7,092 bases of DNA, taken from the NCBI GenBank assembly GCA_002708395.1, contig PANP01000021.1:3714-10805 (forward strand), given 5' to 3'. Made by a program: the position numbers and the translations under genes. The stretch is from Dehalococcoidia bacterium. GTDB lineage: Bacteria > Chloroflexota > Dehalococcoidia > UBA3495. This document shows positions 1 through 6,276 of this stretch, piece after piece. A model generated the notes under the pieces. That model had not been told where the DNA came from and ran no database searches. It saw only the letters and a program-made list of their open reading frames with translations. Each line of letters starts with the position of its first letter. Position 1 is the stretch's first letter.

Positions 1-334
1 CCTAATCTTTTCAACTGGACCGCTGGACGCTACGCAGAACCCCCTGTCGTTGCCCGAACCAGATCGATGGCGCCTTCAATGGGTTTAAGCCTAATCCGGA
101 ATGCCTCTGCCGTTCGTTCTCTAACATCTGGCACGAAGCTTTCCGGAACACTTCTTCCGAGCCAAACTTCGATCTGATTGACGATCTCGGCCATCTTGCC
201 GCCGCGAAAGTGGGCTAGCGCATCGTCTACGACAGTGTCAATCCGTGCTCAGCGACCATCTCCACCAGCACTTCGTTGGCAAGAATTTCGCTGTCAACCA
301 ATGTCCCGTCGCAATCGAAGATTGTTGCTTTCAT
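1..334 (-). pseudogene. HAD-superfamily hydrolase (subfamily IA, phosphoglycolate phosphatase/beta-phosphoglucomutase type), frameshifted and cut by window edge
   Basis: The minus strand starts at the ATG at 334-332 and opens with HAD motif I, FDCDGTLVDSE, whose two aspartates are the nucleophile and the acid/base of Mg-dependent phosphate-ester hydrolysis. The first frame stops at 229-227 after AEHGLTLS. Similarity continues in the next frame as VDDALAHFRGGKMAEIV, part of the helical cap domain, up to about position 50. It then shifts frame again into FCVASSGPVEKIR, which carries motif II (the S/T phosphate-binding loop), and runs off the window. Both breaks are explained by one missing base each: near 229/230, and in the five-base run at 40-44 (GGGGG on the coding strand). 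Restoring one base at each site gives a continuous HAD N-terminus. The substrate cannot be told. An alternative start lies at 355-353, but the later ATG fits the usual family N-terminus. This is either a real decaying gene or a gene damaged by sequencing or assembly errors. Confidence 0.82.
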
Positions 335-574
335 AGGCCAAACACCACGTCGCATCAGATAGACAGGTTTTATCCCTAGACGTATTATTCCCCTGTCATG
401 ACCCAGATTTCCAGTGCCTCGGACGAAAGTGTCGCTGCATTTGGCCAACTTCTGCGTTTGGACGAAGGGTAACGTACCGTCATGATGGGCTCGAACTCCT
501 CCAAATATGTCTTGGGCTGGCAATTTCTTAGAAGGTTTTCAGTCTTGCGCTTAGTAACAACTTAAAAGGGAGCA

Positions 575-1612
575 ATGATGTCAGTCGGTTGGGCAATCTT
601 AAGCTGCGGCGACTTCGCCGACTCCAGGGGTGCACCAGGTATAAATCAAGCAGAGGGCGGAAAGTTGGTGGCGGTGCACAGCCGGGACCGGGGCCGTGCC
701 GAAGCATTTTCTGAAAAACACGGAGCCGGAACCGCCTACACCACGGTGGAGGACGTACTCGCCGATTCCAGGATAGACGCCGTATACATCACATCTCCGA
801 ACCATCTGCATGTTCAGTACGCGACTATGGCCGCCAACGCAGGCAAGCACGTTTTGGTGGAGAAACCACTGTCTCTGAACATGGCCGAAGGCATCGAAGT
901 ACTGCGGGTGGCCCGAGAGCGGGGTGTGAAGCTGGGCGTGGGGATGCACTTGAGGCACCACCCAGGACACATCGAAGCTCAGCGGCTGATTGCCGACGGC
1001 GCCCTGGGCACCGTCGCTCTGGCCCAGTCACAGATCGGGCAGGGCGAGAGGGGTAATGTCCATCCTGAGCCGCGGGCTGGATTGCGCGATTGGTGGACCC
1101 ACCCGGAGTTGGTCGGCGGAGCCTTTGCCATGCTGACCATCGGAGTACATGCCATCGATGACTTGCAGTTCCTGTTGGGACAACAGGTGGTGGAGCTAGC
1201 CGCTATCACCGATGGACAAACTTCGGAGCAGCCATTGGAAAACCTAGCCACCATGTGCCTGCGCTTCGATGGTGGCGCGATCGGTACGATGATTTGCGGC
1301 ATGCGCCTGCCGGAATTCCAGAACGATGTCGCCATCCACGGCAGCGACGGTAAGGTCATGCTCATCAACGCCTCGTGGCCCCGCCTGCAAGGGGAACTAC
1401 GAGTGTCCAGCGAAACATTGAACAAGACTGTGACCTATGAGCCGGACTTCGTGTACTTGGTCACCAAGAACATAGAAGACTTCCAACGGGCGATCGCCGA
1501 AGACCGCGACCCAGCCGCCTCCGGGATGCATGGGCTCAAGTTGGTACAGCTGACGGAAGGGATGGTGGAGTCGGCAAAAACTGGACGGACGGTTAAGTTG
1601 GAGGTTCTCTGA
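575..1612 (+). CDS. Gfo/Idh/MocA family NAD(P)-dependent oxidoreductase
   Basis: This 345-residue protein has the usual two-domain layout and length of the family, whose members oxidise or reduce sugars, inositols and related polyols in the cytoplasm. An N-terminal Rossmann fold (residues 4-120) begins VGWAILSCGDFAD, where Ser10 stands at the first glycine of the GxGxxA/G dinucleotide loop. The family's EKP motif is present (Glu96, Lys97, Pro98; the lysine is catalytic in known members). The C-terminal alpha/beta domain contains GGAFAMLTIGVHAIDDL (181-197), keeping the expected His192 and Asp195, while Thr188 replaces the aspartate usually found four residues before the histidine. The start is supported by AAAAGGGAG at 564-572, just before two consecutive ATGs (575 and 578); either could be used. 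No partner gene for a sugar pathway is visible and the gene appears to stand alone, so the substrate cannot be assigned. Its 3' end faces rnpB with a 56-base gap. Confidence 0.93.
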   Translation: MMSVGWAILSCGDFADSRGAPGINQAEGGKLVAVHSRDRGRAEAFSEKHGAGTAYTTVEDVLADSRIDAVYITSPNHLHVQYATMAANAGKHVLVEKPLSLNMAEGIEVLRVARERGVKLGVGMHLRHHPGHIEAQRLIADGALGTVALAQSQIGQGERGNVHPEPRAGLRDWWTHPELVGGAFAMLTIGVHAIDDLQFLLGQQVVELAAITDGQTSEQPLENLATMCLRFDGGAIGTMICGMRLPEFQNDVAIHGSDGKVMLINASWPRLQGELRVSSETLNKTVTYEPDFVYLVTKNIEDFQRAIAEDRDPAASGMHGLKLVQLTEGMVESAKTGRTVKLEVL

Positions 1613-1668
1613 GCCGATAGCTCCAGAAGCCTGGCAAAGAAGGGAGTTCCAAAGCTGGAGTTTCTTGT

Positions 1669-2104
1669 GGAGAGGGACAGGTAGACCTGTAAGCCGGGTT
1701 CTGTATCCCCTTGCGGGGCGGTGGTCATCTATCTAGCCCACCCGGAGGCTGTTGGGCCGCCGGATTCCCGCGGACGGGACGACATCTCTATCGGGGTCAA
1801 GCAGCCAACCCGGGGACGAGCCGGGCGCCCATAGTCCCCCTATTTGGCCTTGCTCCAGGTGGGGTTTAGCCGTCGCTGCGTCACCGCAGTCGACCGGACG
1901 CTCTTACCGTCCGATTTCACCCTTATCCCGGCGAACCGGGACGGTATGTTTCTGTGCCACTTTCCGTCCCCCTCGGCGGCATCGCTACCGGCGAAGAAGC
2001 CTGGGAGTTACCCAGCACCCTGCCCAGTGGAGCCCGGACTTTCCTCCCCCCTATCCTTCCATCGAAGGACGAGGCGGCGGCCACCCAGTATACCTGCCTT
2101 CTCC
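1669..2104 (-). ncRNA. rnpB: RNase P RNA (type A), catalytic subunit of ribonuclease P
   Basis: RNase P RNA cleaves the 5' leader from precursor tRNAs. The minus strand carries the family's conserved blocks in order. GAGGAAAGTCCGGGCTCC is at 2046-2029 near the 5' end. GCAAGGCCAAATAGGGG (1853-1837) and GGGTTGGCTGCTTGA (1811-1797) frame the L15 loop, whose GGU pairs with the tRNA CCA end. ACAGAACCCGGCTTA lies at 1704-1690 near the 3' end. The order and spacing resemble the E. coli type A RNA. The ends were set by helix P1: GGAGA at the 5' end pairs with TCTCC at the 3' end, continued inside by GGCAGGTA with TACCTGTC. This gives about 436 nt and agrees with the start predicted from the promoter at 2111-2140. 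The exact ends may be off by a few bases. Open reading frames across this stretch on either strand are chance frames in a G+C-rich RNA gene. Confidence 0.97.
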
Positions 2105-2110
2105 AACTCG

Positions 2111-2140
2111 ACTGTAGCATACCCATTTTGCGAGGGTCAA
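2111..2140 (-). promoter_or_regulatory. Probable sigma-70 promoter of rnpB
   Basis: On the minus strand, TTGACC (2140-2135) and TACAGT (2116-2111) are separated by 18 bases. TGC directly before the second box makes an extended -10 (TGnTAnnnT). Transcription would start about 7 bases downstream, near 2104, which is where the P1 helix independently places the 5' end of rnpB. The -35 box lies inside the T-tract of the terminator of the upstream gene. Confidence 0.6.
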
Positions 2141-2171
2141 GAAAACGCCTCCGGCGAATCACCGGAGGCGT
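2137..2171 (-). terminator. Intrinsic (Rho-independent) terminator of the zinc-ribbon gene
   Basis: A perfect 10-bp stem (ACGCCTCCGG, 2171-2162 on the minus strand, pairing with CCGGAGGCGT, 2154-2145) encloses a 7-base loop. On the minus strand the stem runs straight into TTTTCTTG. No T-run follows on the plus strand, so it works in the minus direction only. It lies 82 bases after the stop codon of the zinc-ribbon gene at 2254, which it should terminate, separating that transcript from rnpB. Confidence 0.9.
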
Positions 2172-2253
2172 GTACGGGAACGAAATCAGTTTTTCTAACC
2201 CGGGTCATTCGAGAGTCTGAAACGAATAAACCCAAGTTAGTTTCTTGAACAGG

Positions 2254-2955
2254 CTAGTTGAGGAAGAGCATCCGCCCGCAGGTGGCGCATAGAACGGTGG
2301 TGCGGCCGCTACGCACCTTTTGTTGTTGCTGGGTGGGTAGAGACATTCTGCAAGCCTGACAGAGGCCCCTTTCGACCTTGGCTACCGCCAGACCGCCTTT
2401 GGCGTTGCGTAATTTCTCGTATTGCTGAACCCCGGCCGGGTCCAAGGTGGCCGCCAAGTCACCTCTTTGACTGGCAATGCCTTCTCGTTCCGAAGACAAC
2501 CGGGCCAGCAACTCGGTAAGTTCGGTCTGCCGGGTCTCCCAAGCAGCCCGGTTCTCCTTCAGTTGCTGCTCCATCTCGGTGCACTTGGTCTGGGATTCCT
2601 CCACCTGTACGGAAAGCTCTGAGACTTCGGTGTCCAGTTTTTCTGTCTGCGTTCGAACGTTAGCAGCTTCCTGCTCCAAACTTTCCAAGGCCGACGGATT
2701 GGATACTGCGCCACCGTAGAGTTGTCCATCCAGGTGCGTGGAGCGCTCTTTCTGGGTTTCCGCTTCTACGCGGCGGGTCTTCAACTGGGACTGGAACTCC
2801 TCTAGCCATTGTGACTCGTTCTTCAGCGCCTCTTCCAGCGCTTCCGACGCTACCCCCCCGGTTGCTTCTTTCTCCGCCTTGGCTGCTTGGCCGTCGATCT
2901 TGTCCAGCGCTAGATCCAGTTCTTGTAGGAAGAAAAGTTGTTTCGGAGAAGTCAT
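2254..2955 (-). CDS. DUF164/zf-RING_7 family protein: long coiled coil plus C4 zinc ribbon
   Basis: The 233 residues match the two-part build and typical length of the DUF164 family. Residues about 5-165 are a charged antiparallel coiled-coil region rich in Glu, Gln and Leu. It is interrupted by the family hallmark LYGGAVSNPSALESL (79-93), where homologues read LYxGxxxNPKEL. The C-terminal zinc ribbon has Cys199, Cys202, Cys223 and Cys226 as two CxxC pairs, so zinc binding should be intact. The best-known relative, Helicobacter HP0958, binds RNA and acts as a flagellar regulator or chaperone; whether that role applies here is unknown, since no flagellar gene is visible. The ATG at 2955 is preceded by a weak AAGG ribosome-binding motif about 10 bases upstream. 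A strong promoter lies at 3014-3042, leaving an AT-rich 5' leader of about 50 bases, and the message ends at the terminator at 2137-2171. rnpB follows on the same strand. Confidence 0.92.
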   Translation of the reverse strand: MTSPKQLFFLQELDLALDKIDGQAAKAEKEATGGVASEALEEALKNESQWLEEFQSQLKTRRVEAETQKERSTHLDGQLYGGAVSNPSALESLEQEAANVRTQTEKLDTEVSELSVQVEESQTKCTEMEQQLKENRAAWETRQTELTELLARLSSEREGIASQRGDLAATLDPAGVQQYEKLRNAKGGLAVAKVERGLCQACRMSLPTQQQQKVRSGRTTVLCATCGRMLFLN

Positions 2956-3013
2956 TACTTTTTCGCCTTGCTGGTTCTGTATGATTTATATTTATTATTT
3001 GCTTCTGGATTTG

Positions 3014-3042
3014 ATTCTAGGAACCGCTGCCATAGTTGTCAA
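3014..3042 (-). promoter_or_regulatory. Sigma-70 promoter of the zinc-ribbon gene
   Basis: On the minus strand a perfect -35 TTGACA (3042-3037) is followed after 17 bases by TAGAAT (3019-3014), which matches TATAAT at five of six positions. The predicted start near 3007 leaves a leader of about 50 bases before the ATG at 2955. Confidence 0.8.
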
Positions 3043-3065
3043 CTTTGGAATTCTCTCCGGTTCGG

Positions 3066-3094
3066 TTCACATGAAGAGGCCGTTCCTGTATATT
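3066..3094 (+). promoter_or_regulatory. Sigma-70 promoter of the sbcD-like gene
   Basis: TTCACA (3066-3071) and TATATT (3089-3094) each match consensus at five of six positions and are separated by exactly 17 bases. The predicted start near 3101 leaves a 43-base leader before the ATG at 3144. It is back to back with the promoter at 3014-3042: the two -35 boxes are 23 bases apart and fire in opposite directions. Confidence 0.65.
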
Positions 3095-3143
3095 TGAGGC
3101 CCGGCGCCTAGGCCGATCTCCACGGCGTTACCAGGTGTGATTT

Positions 3144-4388
3144 ATGCGTATCCTGCACTTCTCCGACCTGCACATCGGTGTTGAGAACTACGGACAAACA
3201 GACCCGGAGACCGGTTTGTCAACTCGGTTGGCCGACTTCTTGTCATCATTGGATGAAGTGGTTGAGTATGCCTTGATTGAAGACGTTGACTTGGTTCTCC
3301 TGGCCGGCGACGCGTACAAAGGACGGGACCCTTCCCAGACGCATCAGCGCGAGTTTGCCAAACGTTTGTCCCGCCTGTCTGAAGCGTCGATTCCCTCTTT
3401 CTTATTGGTTGGCAATCATGATCTTCCCAACGCAGTCAGCCGGGCAACGGCAGTGGAGATATTCCAAACCTTGCAGGTGCCTTACTTGCAGGTTGGGAGC
3501 AACCTGCAGAACTACACCATACCGACCAAGTCCGGCCCGTTGCAGATTTTGGCTGTCCCCTGGCCACGACGAAGCGGGATACTGAGCCGGGAAGAGTCGC
3601 GAGGTCTGACCATCGAAGAGGTAAGGCAGGCGGTCCAAGACAGGATGACCCAGGCTATCTACGCTAGGGCCGAGAGCTTGGACCCGGATGTTCCCGCCAT
3701 ATTGACCGGCCACGTCACGGTCAACGGAGCCACCGTGGGCACTGAACGTTCCATGATGCTGGGACAAGACCACGTGCTGCTGGCTGGCGACATCGGCCGG
3801 CCCCAAGTCGATTACGTGGCGCTTGGCCACATCCACAAGCATCAGATCCTGCGAAATGAGAATCCGTTCATGGCCTATTCCGGTAGCCTCCAGCGCGTGG
3901 ACTTTTCCGAGGAGGGCGACGATAAAGGCTTTTGCGTCGTCGATCTGGACCCGGCGGCACCGCAAGGCAAGCGGTTGACCGACTTCGATTTTCATCGGCT
4001 GGAGGCCAGGCGGTTCGTCACGGTGGACGTTACCGTGCCCGTTGGAGACCCGGACCCGACCTCCGCAGTGGTTCGGGGAATCGCTCGCAAGGACGTTGTC
4101 GGTGCGGTTGTGCGGGTCAGGGTGACACTGCCATCGGAAGTGGAGGCACAGCTCCGGGACTCGGACATCCGCGATGCTCTGAGCGAGGCCCACTACATCG
4201 CAGCTATAAACCGGGAATCCCCTCAAGAGGCTCGCCGGACGCGTTTGGACGCTGAATCGGCCAAGGATCTTCAGCCCATGGAGGCACTACGCCTATACCT
4301 GGAAAGCCGGGGCGTGGAACCGGAACGGCAGGAGAAGATGTTGCGGCACGCAGAGGAGTTGGTGGAGCGGGAGGCTTCCGGATCTTAG
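3144..4388 (+). CDS. sbcD: SbcD/Mre11-like DNA repair exonuclease subunit (metallophosphoesterase)
   Basis: The 414-residue protein carries the complete Mre11/SbcD set of metal ligands in order: SDLHIG (Asp8, His10), LLAGDAY (Asp56), VGNHD (Asn91, His92, Asp93), LTGH (His190) and LGHIH (His229, His231). These bind the two Mn ions that hydrolyse DNA phosphodiester bonds at double-strand breaks and hairpins. YSGSLQRVDFSEEGDDKGF (245-263) is the typical SbcD segment after the active site, and a capping domain follows from about 280. In known systems SbcD works with the SMC-like ATPase SbcC, which holds and feeds the DNA. No sbcC follows here; the next gene lies on the other strand 70 bases away. 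The start is supported by AGGTG at 3133-3137, six bases before the ATG. A specific phosphodiesterase of the same fold is less likely, given the GSLQRVDF segment and the length. Confidence 0.9.
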   Translation: MRILHFSDLHIGVENYGQTDPETGLSTRLADFLSSLDEVVEYALIEDVDLVLLAGDAYKGRDPSQTHQREFAKRLSRLSEASIPSFLLVGNHDLPNAVSRATAVEIFQTLQVPYLQVGSNLQNYTIPTKSGPLQILAVPWPRRSGILSREESRGLTIEEVRQAVQDRMTQAIYARAESLDPDVPAILTGHVTVNGATVGTERSMMLGQDHVLLAGDIGRPQVDYVALGHIHKHQILRNENPFMAYSGSLQRVDFSEEGDDKGFCVVDLDPAAPQGKRLTDFDFHRLEARRFVTVDVTVPVGDPDPTSAVVRGIARKDVVGAVVRVRVTLPSEVEAQLRDSDIRDALSEAHYIAAINRESPQEARRTRLDAESAKDLQPMEALRLYLESRGVEPERQEKMLRHAEELVEREASGS

Positions 4389-4458
4389 TGAGCTACAAGT
4401 CTACCAACGTGGCACGGGAGATTTCTGACCTTCACGGAGTGAAATCACGGAGCCGGAA

Positions 4459-5421
4459 TCACGCCAGTTGTTTGGCTAGAGCCTGACCGCCGTCCACTAG
4501 GTCTTTAAAGACTTCGGCCACGGTGACAATCTCGGATATCAGCCCGGTCCCGGCTCCGGTGTAGGCGATTCCTTCTTCCAGGTTTCCTTCAAGCATCGCC
4601 GACCGCGCCACGGCCATCCCCAATTCTGCTTCCCAAGCGTCAAGGTCGTTTTCAGGACCACTTAGCCCATTCTCTTTCATCCGCAGCGCCATGCCGTTCC
4701 GGAGAATCCGCGTGGGCCATCGATCGCCGCCAACGATTATCGTTCCGCTATCGATCGCCGCTACGAGGGCTTCTTTGAAGTTTTGGTGGGAGATGCACTC
4801 TTGGGTAGCTACGAAGCGAGAGCCCATCTGCACTCCCTGAGCGCCCAATGCCCGAGCGGCTACTACCCCGCGGGCATCGACAACTCCTCCTGAGGCGATA
4901 ACTGGGATGGAGACGGATGCTACCATTTGGGGCACCAAGACCATGGTGGATACTTTGTCGGGGCCCCGCAGGCCGCCGCCTTCAAATCCATCGGCGATAA
5001 CGATGTCTACGCCTTGAGCTTCGGCGCCCCGGGCGTGACGTACCGTTGAAACTTGGTGCAGCACTACTATGTCATGTTCTTTCAGTGTTCCGGTGTACAA
5101 GGCCGCACTTCCGCCATAAGTGATGGCGATATGCACGCCGTCTTGGGTCGCGGCCCCAATCATTTCTTCGATCCGTGGATGAGGCAGATATAGGGCGATA
5201 CCGAAGGGGTTTGACGTGAGCCTCTGGACCCGGCGGATGTTGGCCTGAAGATTGGAAACAAGATCCCCGTCAAGGTCTAGTCCCGCGGTGGGGTGAAGAA
5301 CTCCCAATCCCCCTGCATTTGAAACGGCGGCAACCAACTCTGGGTTGGATACCCAAGGTAATCCCGCTTGCAATATGGGATGGGTGATAGAGAGGGTGCT
5401 ACAGACTTGAGTCCGCCTCAT
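4459..5421 (-). CDS. Nitronate monooxygenase-like (2-nitropropane dioxygenase family) FMN protein
   Basis: The protein has the TIM-barrel pattern of the NMO/FabK family, FMN enzymes that oxidise toxic alkyl nitronates (NMO) or reduce enoyl-ACP (FabK). Numbered from a TTG three bases upstream of the ATG, the signatures are HPILQAGLPWVSNPEL (15-30), VSNAGGLGVL (34-43), VRHARGAEAQGVDIVIADG (128-146), VPVIASGG-type PVIASGGVVDARG (174-186, FMN phosphate loop) and GVQMGSRF (197-204). In most relatives the segment after the fifth strand reads EAGGH, its histidine being the catalytic base; here it is EGGGLRG with Leu152 in that place, so the usual chemistry is doubtful. The length of about 320 is normal. 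Start: ATG at 5421 or TTG at 5424; AAGGGTAGG upstream sits 8 bases from the TTG and 11 from the ATG, so the TTG cannot be excluded. A strong promoter with an inverted repeat lies at 5465-5498. The gene converges on sbcD. Confidence 0.88.
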   Translation of the reverse strand: MRRTQVCSTLSITHPILQAGLPWVSNPELVAAVSNAGGLGVLHPTAGLDLDGDLVSNLQANIRRVQRLTSNPFGIALYLPHPRIEEMIGAATQDGVHIAITYGGSAALYTGTLKEHDIVVLHQVSTVRHARGAEAQGVDIVIADGFEGGGLRGPDKVSTMVLVPQMVASVSIPVIASGGVVDARGVVAARALGAQGVQMGSRFVATQECISHQNFKEALVAAIDSGTIIVGGDRWPTRILRNGMALRMKENGLSGPENDLDAWEAELGMAVARSAMLEGNLEEGIAYTGAGTGLISEIVTVAEVFKDLVDGGQALAKQLA

Positions 5422-5464
5422 CAAAGCGCAAACCTACCCTTAAATCCGCCTGGGGCTGAAGTGT

Positions 5465-5480
5465 GACCGATTGTACGGTC
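5465..5480. promoter_or_regulatory. Putative operator: inverted repeat enclosing the -10 box
   Basis: GACCGATTGTACGGTC has two perfect 5-bp arms (GACCG and CGGTC) whose 6-base spacer is exactly the -10 hexamer of the promoter at 5470-5498. A dimeric repressor bound here would block RNA polymerase. The arm sequence and spacing would suit a TetR-like regulator, but no regulator gene is in view, so the family is a guess. Confidence 0.45.
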
Positions 5481-5498
5481 CAAGCCAACCCCTGTCAA
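5470..5498 (-). promoter_or_regulatory. Sigma-70 promoter of the nitronate monooxygenase-like gene
   Basis: On the minus strand TTGACA (5498-5493, perfect consensus) and TACAAT (5475-5470, five of six) are separated by 17 bases. The predicted start near 5463 gives a leader of about 40 bases before the coding start. This is one of the two strongest promoters in the window, and it separates this gene from the upstream coiled-coil/bPH operon on the same strand. Confidence 0.8.
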
Positions 5499-5563
5499 CA
5501 ATGGCAGGTGGGCGCATGCCCGGCAACCCGTTAAGAGTTGAGCCGGCCGGCACCGAAACTAGG

Positions 5564-6274
5564 CTAGGGAAGAAGGGCTCTCAGAGCCTCGGCGACTGGA
5601 GCAGGGTCGTTGATTTCTTCGATCTTGATAATCTGTCCCGCGCCGATACCGCTGGACACTACGACGGAACCCCGGCCGGTGATAATCTCAAAGAAATTCC
5701 GGGCTTCCGCGATTGATATGATTCGAGAAACCGGAATCTCCTTGGTAGTCAGCCACAGGAACCGGTACATGTGAACCACCCGGCGGTCGGTCACGGTGTA
5801 GGTGATGTGCAGATTGCGAAGGTATCGCATAGTCCCTTTGAAAAAGAGGTACATCCCCACGACAAAAGGTATGGTGGCATAAACGTAAGGACTGGTCGTG
5901 AAGAAGCCGAGGTAGAGGGCACCCGCGAAAAATGGGATGCTCATTACGATTCTAGCGTAAGCCGGCTTCATGGTGGGGTGGCGCATAACCAGTTGTTTTT
6001 CACCAGGCACGAGACCTGGTGAAGGAACGATGCCAGTGAAACTCATGTACAGGCCGATGACCATGAGAGCTAAGCCCACGGCAATCACCACGAAGGAGGT
6101 CCACTGGGGCACCTGGCTGCCCTCCAAACCATAATAACTCGCAGCCAAGAAGTAGCCACCGGCAAGAACGAAAGGAAGCGCGAATATAGCGCTGACTAAG
6201 AGCCGCCGGACAAAGGACAGTATGACGTTGTGGTAAAGGCGGTCTCCTATCCCGTGTTGAGGTATTGCAGCCAT
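5564..6274 (-). CDS. Four-helix membrane protein with C-terminal bacterial PH domain (bPH_2/DUF304 type)
   Basis: The 236-residue protein has hydrophobic segments at about 25-47, 60-82, 107-124 and 129-146, read as four transmembrane helices. A C-terminal soluble domain follows (about 155-236) with the bPH_2 pattern: YTVTDRRVVHMYRFLW (159-174), then KEIPVSRIISI (178-188), a glycine-containing loop at ITGRGSVVVSS, and a final helix after INDPAPVAEAL. The family is found in membrane proteins of unclear function; the PH fold suggests protein or lipid contact at the inner face of the membrane. Translation starts at the ATG at 6274, with AAAGGG 8 bases upstream lying inside the last codons of the preceding gene; the stop of that gene is only two bases before the ATG. 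This points to translational coupling and a joint function with the coiled-coil protein. No enzymatic motif is visible. Confidence 0.85.
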   Translation of the reverse strand: MAAIPQHGIGDRLYHNVILSFVRRLLVSAIFALPFVLAGGYFLAASYYGLEGSQVPQWTSFVVIAVGLALMVIGLYMSFTGIVPSPGLVPGEKQLVMRHPTMKPAYARIVMSIPFFAGALYLGFFTTSPYVYATIPFVVGMYLFFKGTMRYLRNLHITYTVTDRRVVHMYRFLWLTTKEIPVSRIISIAEARNFFEIITGRGSVVVSSGIGAGQIIKIEEINDPAPVAEALRALLP

Positions 6275-6276
6275 GG

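Noticed and set aside
335..397. Promoter for the HAD gene (ATGACA-like and AATAAT/GATAAA-like boxes on the minus strand)
   Set aside because: The spacing is 19 bases or inconsistent and both boxes match poorly.
1621..1666. Possible terminator of the Gfo/Idh gene: CTCCAG paired with CTGGAG followed by TTTCTT
   Set aside because: The stem is only 6 bp with a 28-base interior that pairs poorly, so it is too weak to call.
1752..2248. Open reading frames across the rnpB region on both strands
   Set aside because: They overlap the conserved RNase P RNA blocks, and their translations look like low-complexity chance frames.
3402..4226. A 274-codon minus-strand frame inside the sbcD-like gene
   Set aside because: It lies wholly antisense to a gene with complete Mre11/SbcD motifs and has no recognisable domain.
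4430..4450. Small hairpin TTCAC-GGA-GTGAA between the convergent sbcD and nitronate monooxygenase-like genes
   Set aside because: It has five base pairs, a three-base loop and no T-run on either strand, so it is not a convincing terminator.
5505..5555. Possible riboswitch or structured leader: GGGC-GCAT-GCCC and GCCGGCCGGC
   Set aside because: Short palindromes only, lying upstream of the predicted start of the flavoprotein gene and downstream of the bPH gene stop; no known riboswitch core is visible.
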